A stretch of DNA of 38,203 bases from an uncultured Clostridium sp. GTDB taxonomy: Bacteria; Bacillota; Clostridia; TANB77; CAG-508. The notes below the pieces were generated by a model that saw only the letters and a list, made by a program, of their open reading frames with translations, was not told where the DNA came from and ran no database searches. The stretch covers positions 1 to 38,203 of the forward strand of contig CANONT010000015.1 in the NCBI GenBank assembly GCA_947567695.1, given 5' to 3'. The first letter of the stretch is position 1, and the number at the start of each line of letters is the position of its first letter. This document shows positions 17,083 to 25,079 of the stretch, one piece after another. The position numbers and the translations under genes are program-made.

Positions 17083-17109
17083 TTAAAAAATATAATTTCT
17101 TTTTGTTTT
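17069..17109 (+). terminator. Terminator after hslO
   Basis: AGAAATTATA (17069-17078) pairs with TATAATTTCT (17091-17100), followed by TTTTGTTTTTG. The stem is AT-rich but 10 bp with no mismatch. Confidence 0.8.
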
Positions 17110-17147
17110 TGCAATAAAAAGAAATTAAGGATGAAAGGAAGTAAAAA

Positions 17148-18071
17148 ATGGAAAAAGAAGTATTAATATTCGGACACAAAAATCCAGATACCGATTCAAT
17201 ATGTTCTAGTCTTGTACATGAAAGCCTAAACGAAAAAGTAGGATGGAAAGCAAAAGCAGTTAGATTAGGAAATATCAATAAAGAAACACAATTTGTCTTA
17301 GACTATTTAAAAATAGAGGCACCAGAACTAATTGAAAAAGTAGAAGAAGGGCAAGAAGTAATTTTAGTAGATCATAACGAATTCAGTCAGAGTGTAAAAG
17401 GAATTGAAAAAGCAACCATACGTATGGTAACAGACCATCATAAAATTGCTAATTTTGAAACATCCGAACCACTATATTATACGGCAAAACCTTATGGTTG
17501 TACAGCAACCATTTTATACGAAGAATTCAAAGAATTTAATTTTGAGATTGATAAAAAAGATGCTATTTTAATGGCAAGTGCAATTATATCAGACACTTTA
17601 TTATTAAAATCACCAACAACAACTAGATTTGATAAGAAAGCCTTAGAGGAATTAGGTAAAATAGCAGAAATTGATGTGGATGAATATGGTTTAAAAATGT
17701 TAAAAGCAGGAACTGACTTAGATGATTTATCAGCAGAAGAATTAATTAATATAGATGCCAAAGTATTTGAAAAAGAAGATACAAAATTTGAAATTGCTCA
17801 AGTAAATACAGTTAGTATCGAAGATGTTTTAAAAAGAGAAACAGAATTGAAAACAGTGATGAATGAAACAATTCAAGAAAAAGGATTAAGTTTGTTTGTA
17901 TTAGCCATCACAGATATTTTAAATAGTAACTCAGAAATTATAGCATTAGGAGAGAAATCAGGAGTTATAAAAGTAGCTTTTGGAAAAGACTTAGTTAATG
18001 ATAGAGCTTTTTTAGAAGGCGTTGTTTCAAGAAAGAAACAATTATTACCAGATATTGATAAAAATATTTAA
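17148..18071 (+). CDS. ppaC: Manganese-dependent inorganic pyrophosphatase (DHH family)
   Basis: 307 aa, standard length. Metal-binding motifs: 'FGHKNPDTDS' (residues 7-16), 'VDHNEF' (about 73) and 'VTDHHKI' (about 93), with a C-terminal DHHA2 domain ending 'GVVSRKKQLLPDI'. It hydrolyses pyrophosphate made during polymer synthesis. It has its own consensus promoter. Confidence 0.95.
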   Translation: MEKEVLIFGHKNPDTDSICSSLVHESLNEKVGWKAKAVRLGNINKETQFVLDYLKIEAPELIEKVEEGQEVILVDHNEFSQSVKGIEKATIRMVTDHHKIANFETSEPLYYTAKPYGCTATILYEEFKEFNFEIDKKDAILMASAIISDTLLLKSPTTTRFDKKALEELGKIAEIDVDEYGLKMLKAGTDLDDLSAEELINIDAKVFEKEDTKFEIAQVNTVSIEDVLKRETELKTVMNETIQEKGLSLFVLAITDILNSNSEIIALGEKSGVIKVAFGKDLVNDRAFLEGVVSRKKQLLPDIDKNI

Positions 18072-18136
18072 TTGAATATTTTAGTAATTAAATCTATAAT
18101 GAATCAGTAAAATGAAATAAAAGGGATAAAAATACA

Positions 18137-19790
18137 ATGGAAAGGACGAAAATAAAAATGCCAAAAGAAGAAATGGAAAGAACACCTAAAAAAGAAACCT
18201 TTATGCAAGGCGTTATTACTTTGATTTTTTCACAAGTGCTGATTAAATTATTAGGTTTAATATATACATTATATTTAACAAATAGAGAAGGATTTGGTGA
18301 CAAAGGAAATGGAATTGTATCAGCTGGTTATCAAATTTATGCCATGTTACTCACCATATCATCCATAGGGGTTCCAAATGCGATTTCTAAATTAGTATCA
18401 GAAAGAATTGCAGTCGGAGACCATAAGGGTGGTCATAGAATTTTTAAGATTGCTTTTGCGACTTTTGCGATGATTGGATTAATAGGAAGCTTGTTATTAT
18501 TTCTTGGTGCCAATAGGATTGCTAATTTATGGTTACAGATTCCAGAAGCAGAAATGACTTTAGTTGCCTTATCGCCAGCTATTTTCTTTGTAGCGATCTC
18601 ATCTGTTATGAGGGGATATTTTAATGCCAGGCAGAATATCAAAGCAACGGCAAGGTCACAAAGCTTAGAGCAAGTATTTAAAACAACGCTTACTATTATA
18701 TTAGTAGAGATTATTGCTATCATTTCAAATGCTTCTACACAATGGATGGCAGGAGGGGCAACATTAGCTACTACATTGGCAACATTTGCTGGGTTTGGTT
18801 ACTTATATTTATACTATAAAACAAGAAGTAGAGAAATTGCAACAGAAATAAAAACAACGGTAAATTATAAGTATGAAAGGGTAGTAACAATTATCAAAAG
18901 GATTTTAATGGTTTCTATTCCAATTGCTTTAACTGCGATTATGTCGTCTCTTAATAAAAATATTGATTCTTTTACCGTAGTAAGAAGTTTGAAAGAATTT
19001 ATGTCAGAAGATATGGCAATTTCGCAATATGGGATTTTGGGCGGAAAAGTAGATATGCTAACGAGTTTACCGCTATCTATTAATGTAGCATTTGCTACGG
19101 CATTAGTACCAGCAATTTCAGCAGCAAAAGCTCGAAAGGATCACAAGACAATTACACAAAAAACGTCATTTTCTTTATTAACTTCTATGTTAATTGGACT
19201 GCCTTGTACGATTGGAATGTGTTTATTTGCTGGTCCAATTTTAAATTTACTGTTTCCTAATGCTAGTTCAGGAGAAGTAGTATTACAAATTAGTTCTTTA
19301 ACAATTATTTTTACCATATTAGATCAAACTATAAATGGTGCTTTACAGGGGTACGGAAAATTAATAATTCCAGCTATATCATTGGGATGTCGGCGTAATT
19401 GTAAAACTTATTTTGAATTTGATTTTAGTACCAATACCAGAAATAGGAGTAAATGGAGCAGCGTGGGCATCAGTAGCATGCCATTTGGTAGCTTTTACGA
19501 TTGCTATTACTTCTTTAACAAAAACGATAAAATTGGATTTGACATTTTCAAAATTTGTAATAAAACCCATACTTGCTGTAATTATCATGGGAATTTGCTC
19601 TTATTTTAGTTATTTAACACTTTCAGGAATAATTGCTGAAAAACTGGCAACAATAATAGCAATTGTAATCGCTGTAATCATTTATGCTCTAGCAATTGTG
19701 GCTTTAAAAGTTTTTGCAAAAGAAGAAATAAAAATGATGCCAGGCGGTGACAAAATCTGTAAAGTACTGGAAAAACTGAAAGTTTATTAA
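18137..19790 (+). CDS. SpoVB/MurJ-type polysaccharide flippase, read through a +1 shift at CGG
   Basis: 550 aa if the frame shifts at CGG 19391; the unshifted frame leaves the membrane-protein pattern at residue 418 and becomes a polar nonsense tail ending at 19609. About 14 hydrophobic helices, 'FMQGVITLIFSQVLIKLLGLIYTLYL' near the N-terminus and 'ISSIGVPNAISKLVSERIA' point to the SpoVB branch of the MOP flippases, which move lipid-linked wall precursors across the membrane. After the shift the sequence resumes 'GVIVKLILNLILVPIPEIGVNGAAWAS' split across the site, as in family members. Start 18137 is the first ATG; 18158 is also plausible. Confidence 0.85.
19391..19394 (+). other. CGG +1 shift site in the SpoVB-like gene (CGGC)
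   Basis: In-frame CGG is codon 419, context GGA TGT CGG CGT. Skipping the C gives TGT GGC GTA ATT GTA AAA, restoring 'GVIVKLILNLILVP', the expected membrane helix. Confidence 0.75.
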
Positions 19791-19845
19791 AAAAAAGTAA
19801 AAAAAAGAAGGATTTTCGGTATTTTTGGCGAATAATTTTAAATAG

Positions 19846-19879
19846 AAGTACATATTGCTTTTGTTCAAGCAATGTACTT
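19846..19879 (+). promoter_or_regulatory. Hairpin upstream of the HU gene
   Basis: AAGTACAT (19846-19853) and TGCTT (19856-19860) pair with AAGCA (19867-19871) and ATGTACTT (19872-19879), leaving a 2-base bulge. There is no T run, so it is more likely a 5' UTR stem than a terminator. Its role is not known. Confidence 0.55.
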
Positions 19880-19917
19880 AAAAATAAACTATTTAAATCT
19901 TATAGGAGGTAATTTAA

Positions 19918-20196
19918 ATGAACAAAGCTGAATTAATCGCAGCAATGGCTGCAAAAACAGGAGAAACAAAAAAAGCAGCTGAAGCATCAGTAAACGCTTT
20001 TGTAGAAGTTGTAACAGAGGCTCTAACAAAAGGAGATAAAGTTCAATTAGTTGGATTTGGATCTTTTGAAGTTAGAAAAAGAGCAGCTAGAAAAGGTAGA
20101 AACCCACAAACTAAGGAAGAAATCAAAATACCTGCATCAAAAGCTCCAGTATTCAAAGCTGGTAAAGCATTAAAAGATTTAGTAAACAAAAAATAA
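19918..20196 (+). CDS. hup: HU family DNA-binding protein
   Basis: 92 aa, starting [20 protein letters not shown], with '[24 protein letters not shown]' and the arm/C-terminal '[20 protein letters not shown]'. Nucleoid-associated dimer that bends DNA. AGGAGG ribosome binding site; terminator follows. Confidence 0.96.
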   Translation: MNKAELIAAMAAKTGETKKAAEASVNAFVEVVTEALTKGDKVQLVGFGSFEVRKRAARKGRNPQTKEEIKIPASKAPVFKAGKALKDLVNKK

Positions 20197-20231
20197 GATA
20201 TTTATAGATGTATAAATATATGAATTCATAG

Positions 20232-20260
20232 AAAGAGACTAGAAATGGTCTCTTTTTTTT
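20232..20260 (+). terminator. Terminator after HU
   Basis: AAAGAGAC (20232-20239) pairs with GTCTCTTT (20248-20255), followed by a run of T. Confidence 0.9.
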
Positions 20261-20268
20261 GACAAAAC

Positions 20269-20297
20269 TTTACAGAAAATTTCAAAAATGATATAAT
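20269..20297 (+). promoter_or_regulatory. Promoter of the ibrA-GNAT-ibrB operon
   Basis: TTTACA (20269-20274) and perfect TATAAT (20292-20297) with 17 bases between, 24 nt before the ATG. Confidence 0.75.
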
Positions 20298-20320
20298 TTG
20301 AACAGAGAAGAGGAAAATAA

Positions 20321-21611
20321 ATGGGTAAAAAATATTTAGATAAAAATGTACTAGAAGCAACTTTAGAAAGATTACAGATTATGTTCCATAATTTTAATCA
20401 TATTTATTTTAGTGTTAGTGGTGGAAAAGATAGTTCAGTCATGGTGCAATTAGCTAATAAAGTAGCCAAAGAAATGAATAAAAAATTTGATGTATTATTT
20501 ATTGATTTAGAAGCTCAATATAGCCATACAATCCGACATATCCAAGAATTAAAACAATTATCACAAATAAGAGATTTTTATCATATTACTTTACCAATGG
20601 CATTAAGAAATGCAGTGTCAGTATTACAGCCAAAGTGGATTTGTTGGGAAGAAGAAAGTAAGCATCTATGGGTAAGAGATATGCCACCAGATAGTATTAA
20701 TATGAAAAACTGCCCGTTTCCTTGGTTTAAAAAGGGAGAAGAATTTGAGGAATTTACGATTCAATTTGCCAATTGGTATCAAAAAAAGTATCAAGAGAGT
20801 ATCGCATGTGGAATAGGGATTCGAACAGATGAAAGTATCAATCGATTTAGAACCATTGCTTATCAAGCTAAAAAGATTACTTTTAAGGACTATAATTGGA
20901 CAACCAAGTTGAAGTTAAATGAAAAACATATTGATGTGTACAATTGTTACCCTCTTTATGATTGGAGAACAGAAGATATTTGGGGAGCTGTTAGTCAATT
21001 AGATTTGAAATTTAATTATATTTATGAATTAATGCACAAAAATGGTTTGGGTATTCATGAACAAAGACTTTGTCAGCCATATGGAGATGACCAAAAGAAT
21101 GGCTTAAATCAATATAAAGCTCTTGAATATGAAACATGGACGAAAATATTAAATCGAGTGAATCGGCGTAAATTTCGGTAATATTTATTGTCGAACCACA
21201 GCACTTGGTAATATTAAATCTTGTAAACCTAAATTTATGTCATGGCAAGAATATGCAGTATTTTTATTAGAAAGTATAGAAATTTATAACAGAGACTTAA
21301 TGCTACATTATTATCGAAAGATAAAAAAGTTTATGATTTGGCATAGAAATAAATATGGAGTGGCATTTGAGGATATACCAGATGTAGCAGAACCTAGGTT
21401 GGAAAATCAAAAAAAGGTTATTTCTTGGAGAAGAATAGCAAGAGCCATAGAAAAAAATGACTTTTATTTAAGAAAGCTATCTTTTGCACAAACTAAAAAT
21501 GACGATAGAGAATTAATGCAATTAATTCATAAGTGGGACAATTTATTGAATAAATCAACCATAACAGATGATAAAACATTGCAAAAGGTGATACAGGAAA
21601 ATTATAAGTAA
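20321..21611 (+). CDS. IbrA-like PAPS reductase-family protein (PP-loop, DUF3440), read through a +1 shift at CGG
   Basis: 429 aa if the frame shifts at CGG 21164; 286 aa otherwise, too short for the family. The PP-loop 'SVSGGKDSS' is at residues 31-39, and 'CGIGIRTDESINRFR' is typical of this phosphoadenosine phosphosulfate reductase-like group. After the shift the text reads 'RVNGVNFGNIYCRTTALGNI' and then the helical C-terminus 'MSWQEYAVFLLES', as in DUF3440 proteins. In E. coli IbrA acts with IbrB as a regulator of surface proteins; the biochemical activity is unsettled. A GNAT-like gene and an ibrB-like gene follow closely, one operon. A second CGG (21176) is in frame only in the unshifted reading. 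Confidence 0.82.
21164..21167 (+). other. CGG +1 shift site in the ibrA-like gene (CGGC)
   Basis: In-frame CGG is codon 282, context GTG AAT CGG CGT AAA TTT CGG TAA. Skipping the C gives AAT GGC GTA AAT TTC GGT, 'NGVNFG', which fits the family 'VNG-NF' pattern. The downstream reading runs without stops to 21611. Confidence 0.78.
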
Positions 21612-21623
21612 AGGAGAAAAATT

Positions 21624-21998
21624 ATGATTATAAAAATGAATAATAAAGAAGAAAAATTTTATCAATATATGGGCAGGATTTTTGGCTCAAGGACAATAGA
21701 GAGACAGATAAATGACAGAATTTATGATGATGATAACAAGGAATGGTATGTTTATATAGAAGAAGAAAAAGTAATGGCACTGGTATCAATTAGCAAAAAT
21801 GTAATTAAAAATATCTATACTACGAAAGAAAAATATCTGGAAAAGGTTTTGGAAAAAGTAAGAGAAGAGAATTCAATAACTTATAGTATCGTAACAAAGT
21901 GCTATACGGAACTTTATCAAAAATGCGGTTTTAAAATTAGTGAAAATCAAGAGTATAAGAATTTCGTAACGATTTATACAGAAGAAAAAAGAAAATAG
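21624..21998 (+). CDS. Small GNAT-like protein in the ibrA-ibrB operon
   Basis: 124 aa with a TAAAGGAG ribosome binding site. The central 'EWYVYIEEEKVMALVSIS' and the C-terminal 'YTELYQKCGFKISENQEYKNFVTIY' resemble the strand-helix pattern of GNAT acetyltransferases ('LYxKxGF'), but the acetyl-CoA loop is not convincing. It lies 12 nt after the ibrA-like gene. Function unknown; GNAT assignment is moderate. Confidence 0.55.
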   Translation: MIIKMNNKEEKFYQYMGRIFGSRTIERQINDRIYDDDNKEWYVYIEEEKVMALVSISKNVIKNIYTTKEKYLEKVLEKVREENSITYSIVTKCYTELYQKCGFKISENQEYKNFVTIYTEEKRK

Positions 21999-22034
21999 TA
22001 AAAAGAGCAAAATTAGAAAGGACGAAATAGTGAA

Positions 22035-22568
22035 ATGAAAGAAATAGAATTTCCAGTATTAAACGTAAAAATGGTAGATATCGATAAAGTTATTGCAAAT
22101 GATTACAATCCAAATAAAGTAGCACCGCCAGAAATGAAGTTATTAAAACATTCGATTGAAGAAGATGGTTATACCCAACCAATTGTAACTTATTATGATA
22201 AAAAGAGAGATATTTATATTGTAGTAGATGGATTTCACCGTTATCGCTGTGCAAAAGAGTATTTTCATTTAAAGCAAATTCCAATTGTTACGATTGATAA
22301 AGATTTAGAGAATCGTATGGCAAGTACAATTAGACATAATAGAGCAAGAGGAACCCATCAGATTATTGATATGTCCCATATTGTAATGACATTAACACAG
22401 AATGGATGGTCTGAAGAACAAATATCAAAGCATTTAGGAATGGAACTAGATGAGATTATCCGATTGAAGCAAATTACAGGATTAAAGGAAATGTTTGCGA
22501 ATCATGAGTTTAGTAAGTCATGGGAAGAGTTTGAAGAAAATAGGAAAAAAAGAAAATCACAAAAATAA
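22035..22568 (+). CDS. IbrB-like ParB/Srx-fold protein
   Basis: 177 aa. The ParB N-terminal fold is clear: 'VDIDKVIANDYNPNKVAPPEMKLLKHSIEEDGYTQPIVTYY', 'YIVVDGFHRYRCAKE' and 'STIRHNRARGTHQI', then a helical segment 'LTQNGWSEEQISKHLGMELDEIIRLKQITGL' that resembles a helix-turn-helix. IbrB-type proteins pair with IbrA; this one follows the usual gene order. Members hydrolyse nucleotides or bind DNA in other contexts; the role here is open. Confidence 0.8.
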   Translation: MKEIEFPVLNVKMVDIDKVIANDYNPNKVAPPEMKLLKHSIEEDGYTQPIVTYYDKKRDIYIVVDGFHRYRCAKEYFHLKQIPIVTIDKDLENRMASTIRHNRARGTHQIIDMSHIVMTLTQNGWSEEQISKHLGMELDEIIRLKQITGLKEMFANHEFSKSWEEFEENRKKRKSQK

Positions 22569-22583
22569 AACGAGATTTCACTA

Positions 22584-22686
22584 AATTGCCAAGAGGGACG
22601 ATCCTTTTTGGCAATTTTTTAAATAACCTTTTTTAAATATAATGATAAAATTAAAATTGCCAAAAAGGATCGTCCCTCTTGGCAAT
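22584..22686. repeat. Inverted pair of REP-like units (ATTGCC type), convergent terminator
   Basis: Two 31-bp units (22584-22614 and 22656-22686) are exact reverse complements. Each has ends ATTGCCAA/TTGGCAAT and the core AGAGGGACGATCC, and each ends in a T run in the direction of the gene it follows. They lie between convergent ibrB and aspS, so they probably terminate both. Confidence 0.85.
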
Positions 22687-22699
22687 TTTGGTGAAAAGT

Positions 22700-24448
22700 C
22701 TATTTTAGGTCTAGTTGAATGTGTACGTCACGTAGTTGTTCTCGTTTAACTTGACTTGGTGCTCCCATCATTAAGTCTTGAGCTCTACTGCTTAATGGGA
22801 AAGCGATTACTTCACGAATGGTTTCAGAGTCTGTTAATAACATTAGCATTCTGTCAATTCCTGGGGCAATACCTGCATGTGGTGGAGCTCCAAATTGGAA
22901 AGCAGTGTATAAAGCTCCAAATTTAGATTTTATTTCTTCTTCGGTATAACCTGCCATGGTGAATGCTTTTAACATGATTTCAATGTCATGATTTCTAACG
23001 GCTCCAGAGGATAGTTCAATGCCGTTACATACAATGTCATATTGATAGGCTAAAATGTCTAATGGGTTTTGTGTTGTTAATGCTTCTAATCCACCTTGTG
23101 GCATTGAAAATGGATTATGGCTGAAAGCTAATTTTCCATGTTCATCTTCTTCAAACATTGGGAAGTCTACGATCCAAGCGAAGGTAAAGATGTTTGTATC
23201 AATTAAATCTAATCTTTTTCCAAGTTCTTCTCTAATTTGACCAGCTAATTCGGTTGCTCTTGTTTCATTGTCAGCAATGAAGAATATGGTATCTTCTTTT
23301 TCTAACTCAGCCAATTTTAATAAATCTTTTTTCAAGTCTTCGGGAATAAATTTATCAATTGGCCCTTTAAAGCTTAAATCTTCTAATACTTCTAAATAAC
23401 CAAGTCCTCCCATACCAATACTCATAGCATATTGTAACATTTTTTCATGGAATCCTTTGGAAAGATGTCCTTTTACTTTAATCGCTCTTACGGTTCGATC
23501 GATAAATGGCTTAAAGGTACATTTTTTGAAGAATTCAGATAAGTCAATGATATGAAGCGGATTTCTTAAATCTGGTTTATCTGTTCCATATTTCAACATG
23601 GATTCCTTATAGGAAATTCTTGGGAAAGGATAGGTTGCAATCTTTTTATCTGAGAATTCTTTAAAGGTATTATAGATGACTGGCTCGATTGCTGTAAACA
23701 CATCTTCTTGAGTAGCGTATGCCATTTCCATGTCTAATTGATAAAATTCACCTGGTGCTCTATCTGCTCTTGCATCTTCATCTCGGAAGCAAGGGGCAAT
23801 TTGAAAATATTTGTCAATACCAGAAACCATCAATAATTGTTTGAATTGTTGAGGAGCTTGTGGTAAGGCATAAAATTTTCCAGCATGTAATCTACTTGGT
23901 ACTAAGTAATCTCTAGCACCTTCTGGTGAAGAGCTAGTTAAGATAGGTGTTTGCACTTCTAAAAAGCCTTGATCGATCATTTGATTTCTTAAAAATTGAA
24001 GGACTTTAGCTCTTAGTATTAAATTATTTTTTAGTCTATTATTTCTTAAATCTAAAAAACGGTATTGTAGTCGTAAATCTTCTCTAATCTCTTGATCATT
24101 ATTTACTTCAAATGGCAAATTTTTGGTTCTTTTACCTAAAATTTTAATTTCTTCAATACGAATTTCTACTAGTCCAGTTTTTAATTTAGGATTAACGGTT
24201 TCTTCATCTCTTTTTTTAACTTCTCCATACACCGTAACAGAAGATTCTAATGGTATGTGAGAAGCAAAATCAACATCTTCTTCTTTTCCAGATGTTACCA
24301 CTTGTGTGATCCCATACATATCCCTGATATCTAAAAATACAAGTCCTCCAAAATCACGAATGGTTTCTACAAAGCCAGCAATTCTAACCTTTTTCCCAAC
24401 ATCCTCTAAACTAATTTCATTACAAGTATGTGTTTTATACTCGTTCAT
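22700..24448 (-). CDS. aspS: Aspartyl-tRNA synthetase
   Basis: 582 aa. The N-terminal OB fold starts 'HTCNEISLEDVGKKVRIAGFVETIRDFGGLVFLDIRD'. The class II core has motif 2 'FRDEDARADRAPGEFYQLDMEM' (split here only for reading), the bacterial insertion domain, and motif 3 'GIAPGIDRMLMLL'. It charges tRNA-Asp; with GatCAB in the window it may be the non-discriminating form that also feeds Asn-tRNA, which cannot be settled from this sequence. Ribosome binding site AGGAGGT at 24455-24461. Controlled by the T-box upstream. Confidence 0.96.
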   Translation of the reverse strand: MNEYKTHTCNEISLEDVGKKVRIAGFVETIRDFGGLVFLDIRDMYGITQVVTSGKEEDVDFASHIPLESSVTVYGEVKKRDEETVNPKLKTGLVEIRIEEIKILGKRTKNLPFEVNNDQEIREDLRLQYRFLDLRNNRLKNNLILRAKVLQFLRNQMIDQGFLEVQTPILTSSSPEGARDYLVPSRLHAGKFYALPQAPQQFKQLLMVSGIDKYFQIAPCFRDEDARADRAPGEFYQLDMEMAYATQEDVFTAIEPVIYNTFKEFSDKKIATYPFPRISYKESMLKYGTDKPDLRNPLHIIDLSEFFKKCTFKPFIDRTVRAIKVKGHLSKGFHEKMLQYAMSIGMGGLGYLEVLEDLSFKGPIDKFIPEDLKKDLLKLAELEKEDTIFFIADNETRATELAGQIREELGKRLDLIDTNIFTFAWIVDFPMFEEDEHGKLAFSHNPFSMPQGGLEALTTQNPLDILAYQYDIVCNGIELSSGAVRNHDIEIMLKAFTMAGYTEEEIKSKFGALYTAFQFGAPPHAGIAPGIDRMLMLLTDSETIREVIAFPLSSRAQDLMMGAPSQVKREQLRDVHIQLDLK

Positions 24449-24463
24449 TGTTATACCTCCTTT

Positions 24464-24494
24464 ATGTGCAATGGGGACGTTTCTTTTTGCACAT
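24464..24494. repeat. REP-like unit (TGTGCA type) in the aspS leader
   Basis: ATGTGCA and TGCACAT close a hairpin around the core ATGGGGACGTTTC. The 29-bp core unit (24465-24493) is identical to the ends of the long palindromes at 33007 and 38013. It lies 3 nt upstream of the aspS ribosome binding site, between the T-box terminator and the gene. Confidence 0.85.
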
Positions 24495-24503
24495 CGTAGT
24501 TAC

Positions 24504-24534
24504 CATGATTTTTTCCTCCGTCCCAAAAATCATG
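24504..24534. repeat. Second REP-like unit (CATGAT type) in the aspS leader
   Basis: On the minus strand CATGATTTTT and AAAAAATCATG flank the core GGGACGGAGG. It is a different stem around the same GGGACG core as the neighbouring unit. Confidence 0.65.
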
Positions 24535-24766
24535 TAACAAAAACGCCCCATGCATTTATATGCAGGGACGAAATAAATTTTTCCGCGGTGCCACCCAGCT
24601 TGAAAATCAAGATGTATGATTTTCCACTTTATTTAAGATTACTCCAATGTGTTTCACTTTTTAGGGTGACCTTAAAGGGTTTCCAGCCAAAAGACCCTTA
24701 TTCTCTGTTAAGTTACTTCTAAAAGCTTTCATTGTACAAACGTAAATGTTTTATTTATTTTTGATA
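24535..24766 (-). promoter_or_regulatory. T-box riboswitch for aspS
   Basis: On the minus strand the T-box sequence AGCTGGGTGGCACCGCGG (plus 24583-24600) is followed by a terminator stem CGTCCCTGCAT...ATGCATGGGGCG (plus 24544-24570) and a T run. The antiterminator pairing uses the GGTGG element; upstream GAAAATCA/TGATTTTC forms stem III and 'AGAGAATAAGG' lies in stem I. Uncharged tRNA would stabilise the antiterminator and allow aspS transcription. I could not assign the specifier codon with confidence. Confidence 0.9.
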
Positions 24767-24772
24767 GTTACT

Positions 24773-24801
24773 ATTTTACACAGTATTTACAGATTTGTCA
24801 A
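24773..24801 (-). promoter_or_regulatory. aspS promoter
   Basis: On the minus strand perfect TTGACA (plus 24796-24801) and TAAAAT (plus 24773-24778), 17-base spacer, directly upstream of the T-box. Confidence 0.88.
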
Positions 24802-25079
24802 GTTTTATGCAAAATTCCGTTAAGCTTCATAGAAATATAGATTTCCCTAGTAAAATTAACGAAATTAAGACTTTTTTTATAAAAAAGACACCAAAATGAA
24901 AACAAAAGGTAACAATGTATCCAAAGTTTATTTCCCTAAAGAAAAATAAATAGTATTTTATATGGTTAACTTTTTAACTATTGAAAATTTGTGAAAAGTT
25001 TTTTATTATAAAATATGAATAAATGCAATTTTTAACAAAAAAGAAATAAACGAGAAACAATGAAAAGGAGCGTTTGTAA
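24802..25079 (+). other. AT-rich intergenic region upstream of the LPRTG protein, no gene seen
   Basis: No coding sequence. A possible promoter is TTGAAA (24981-24986) with TATAAA (25007-25012), but the 20-base spacer is long. A small stem GTTAA/TTAAC lies near 24965-24978. The ribosome binding site AAAGGAG is at about 25064-25070. Confidence 0.45.

Noticed and set aside
21176-21178. Second CGG in the ibrA-like gene as the shift site
   Set aside because: Shifting there gives 'NRRKFG' rather than the family 'NGVNFG'; once the first CGG is shifted this triplet is out of frame.
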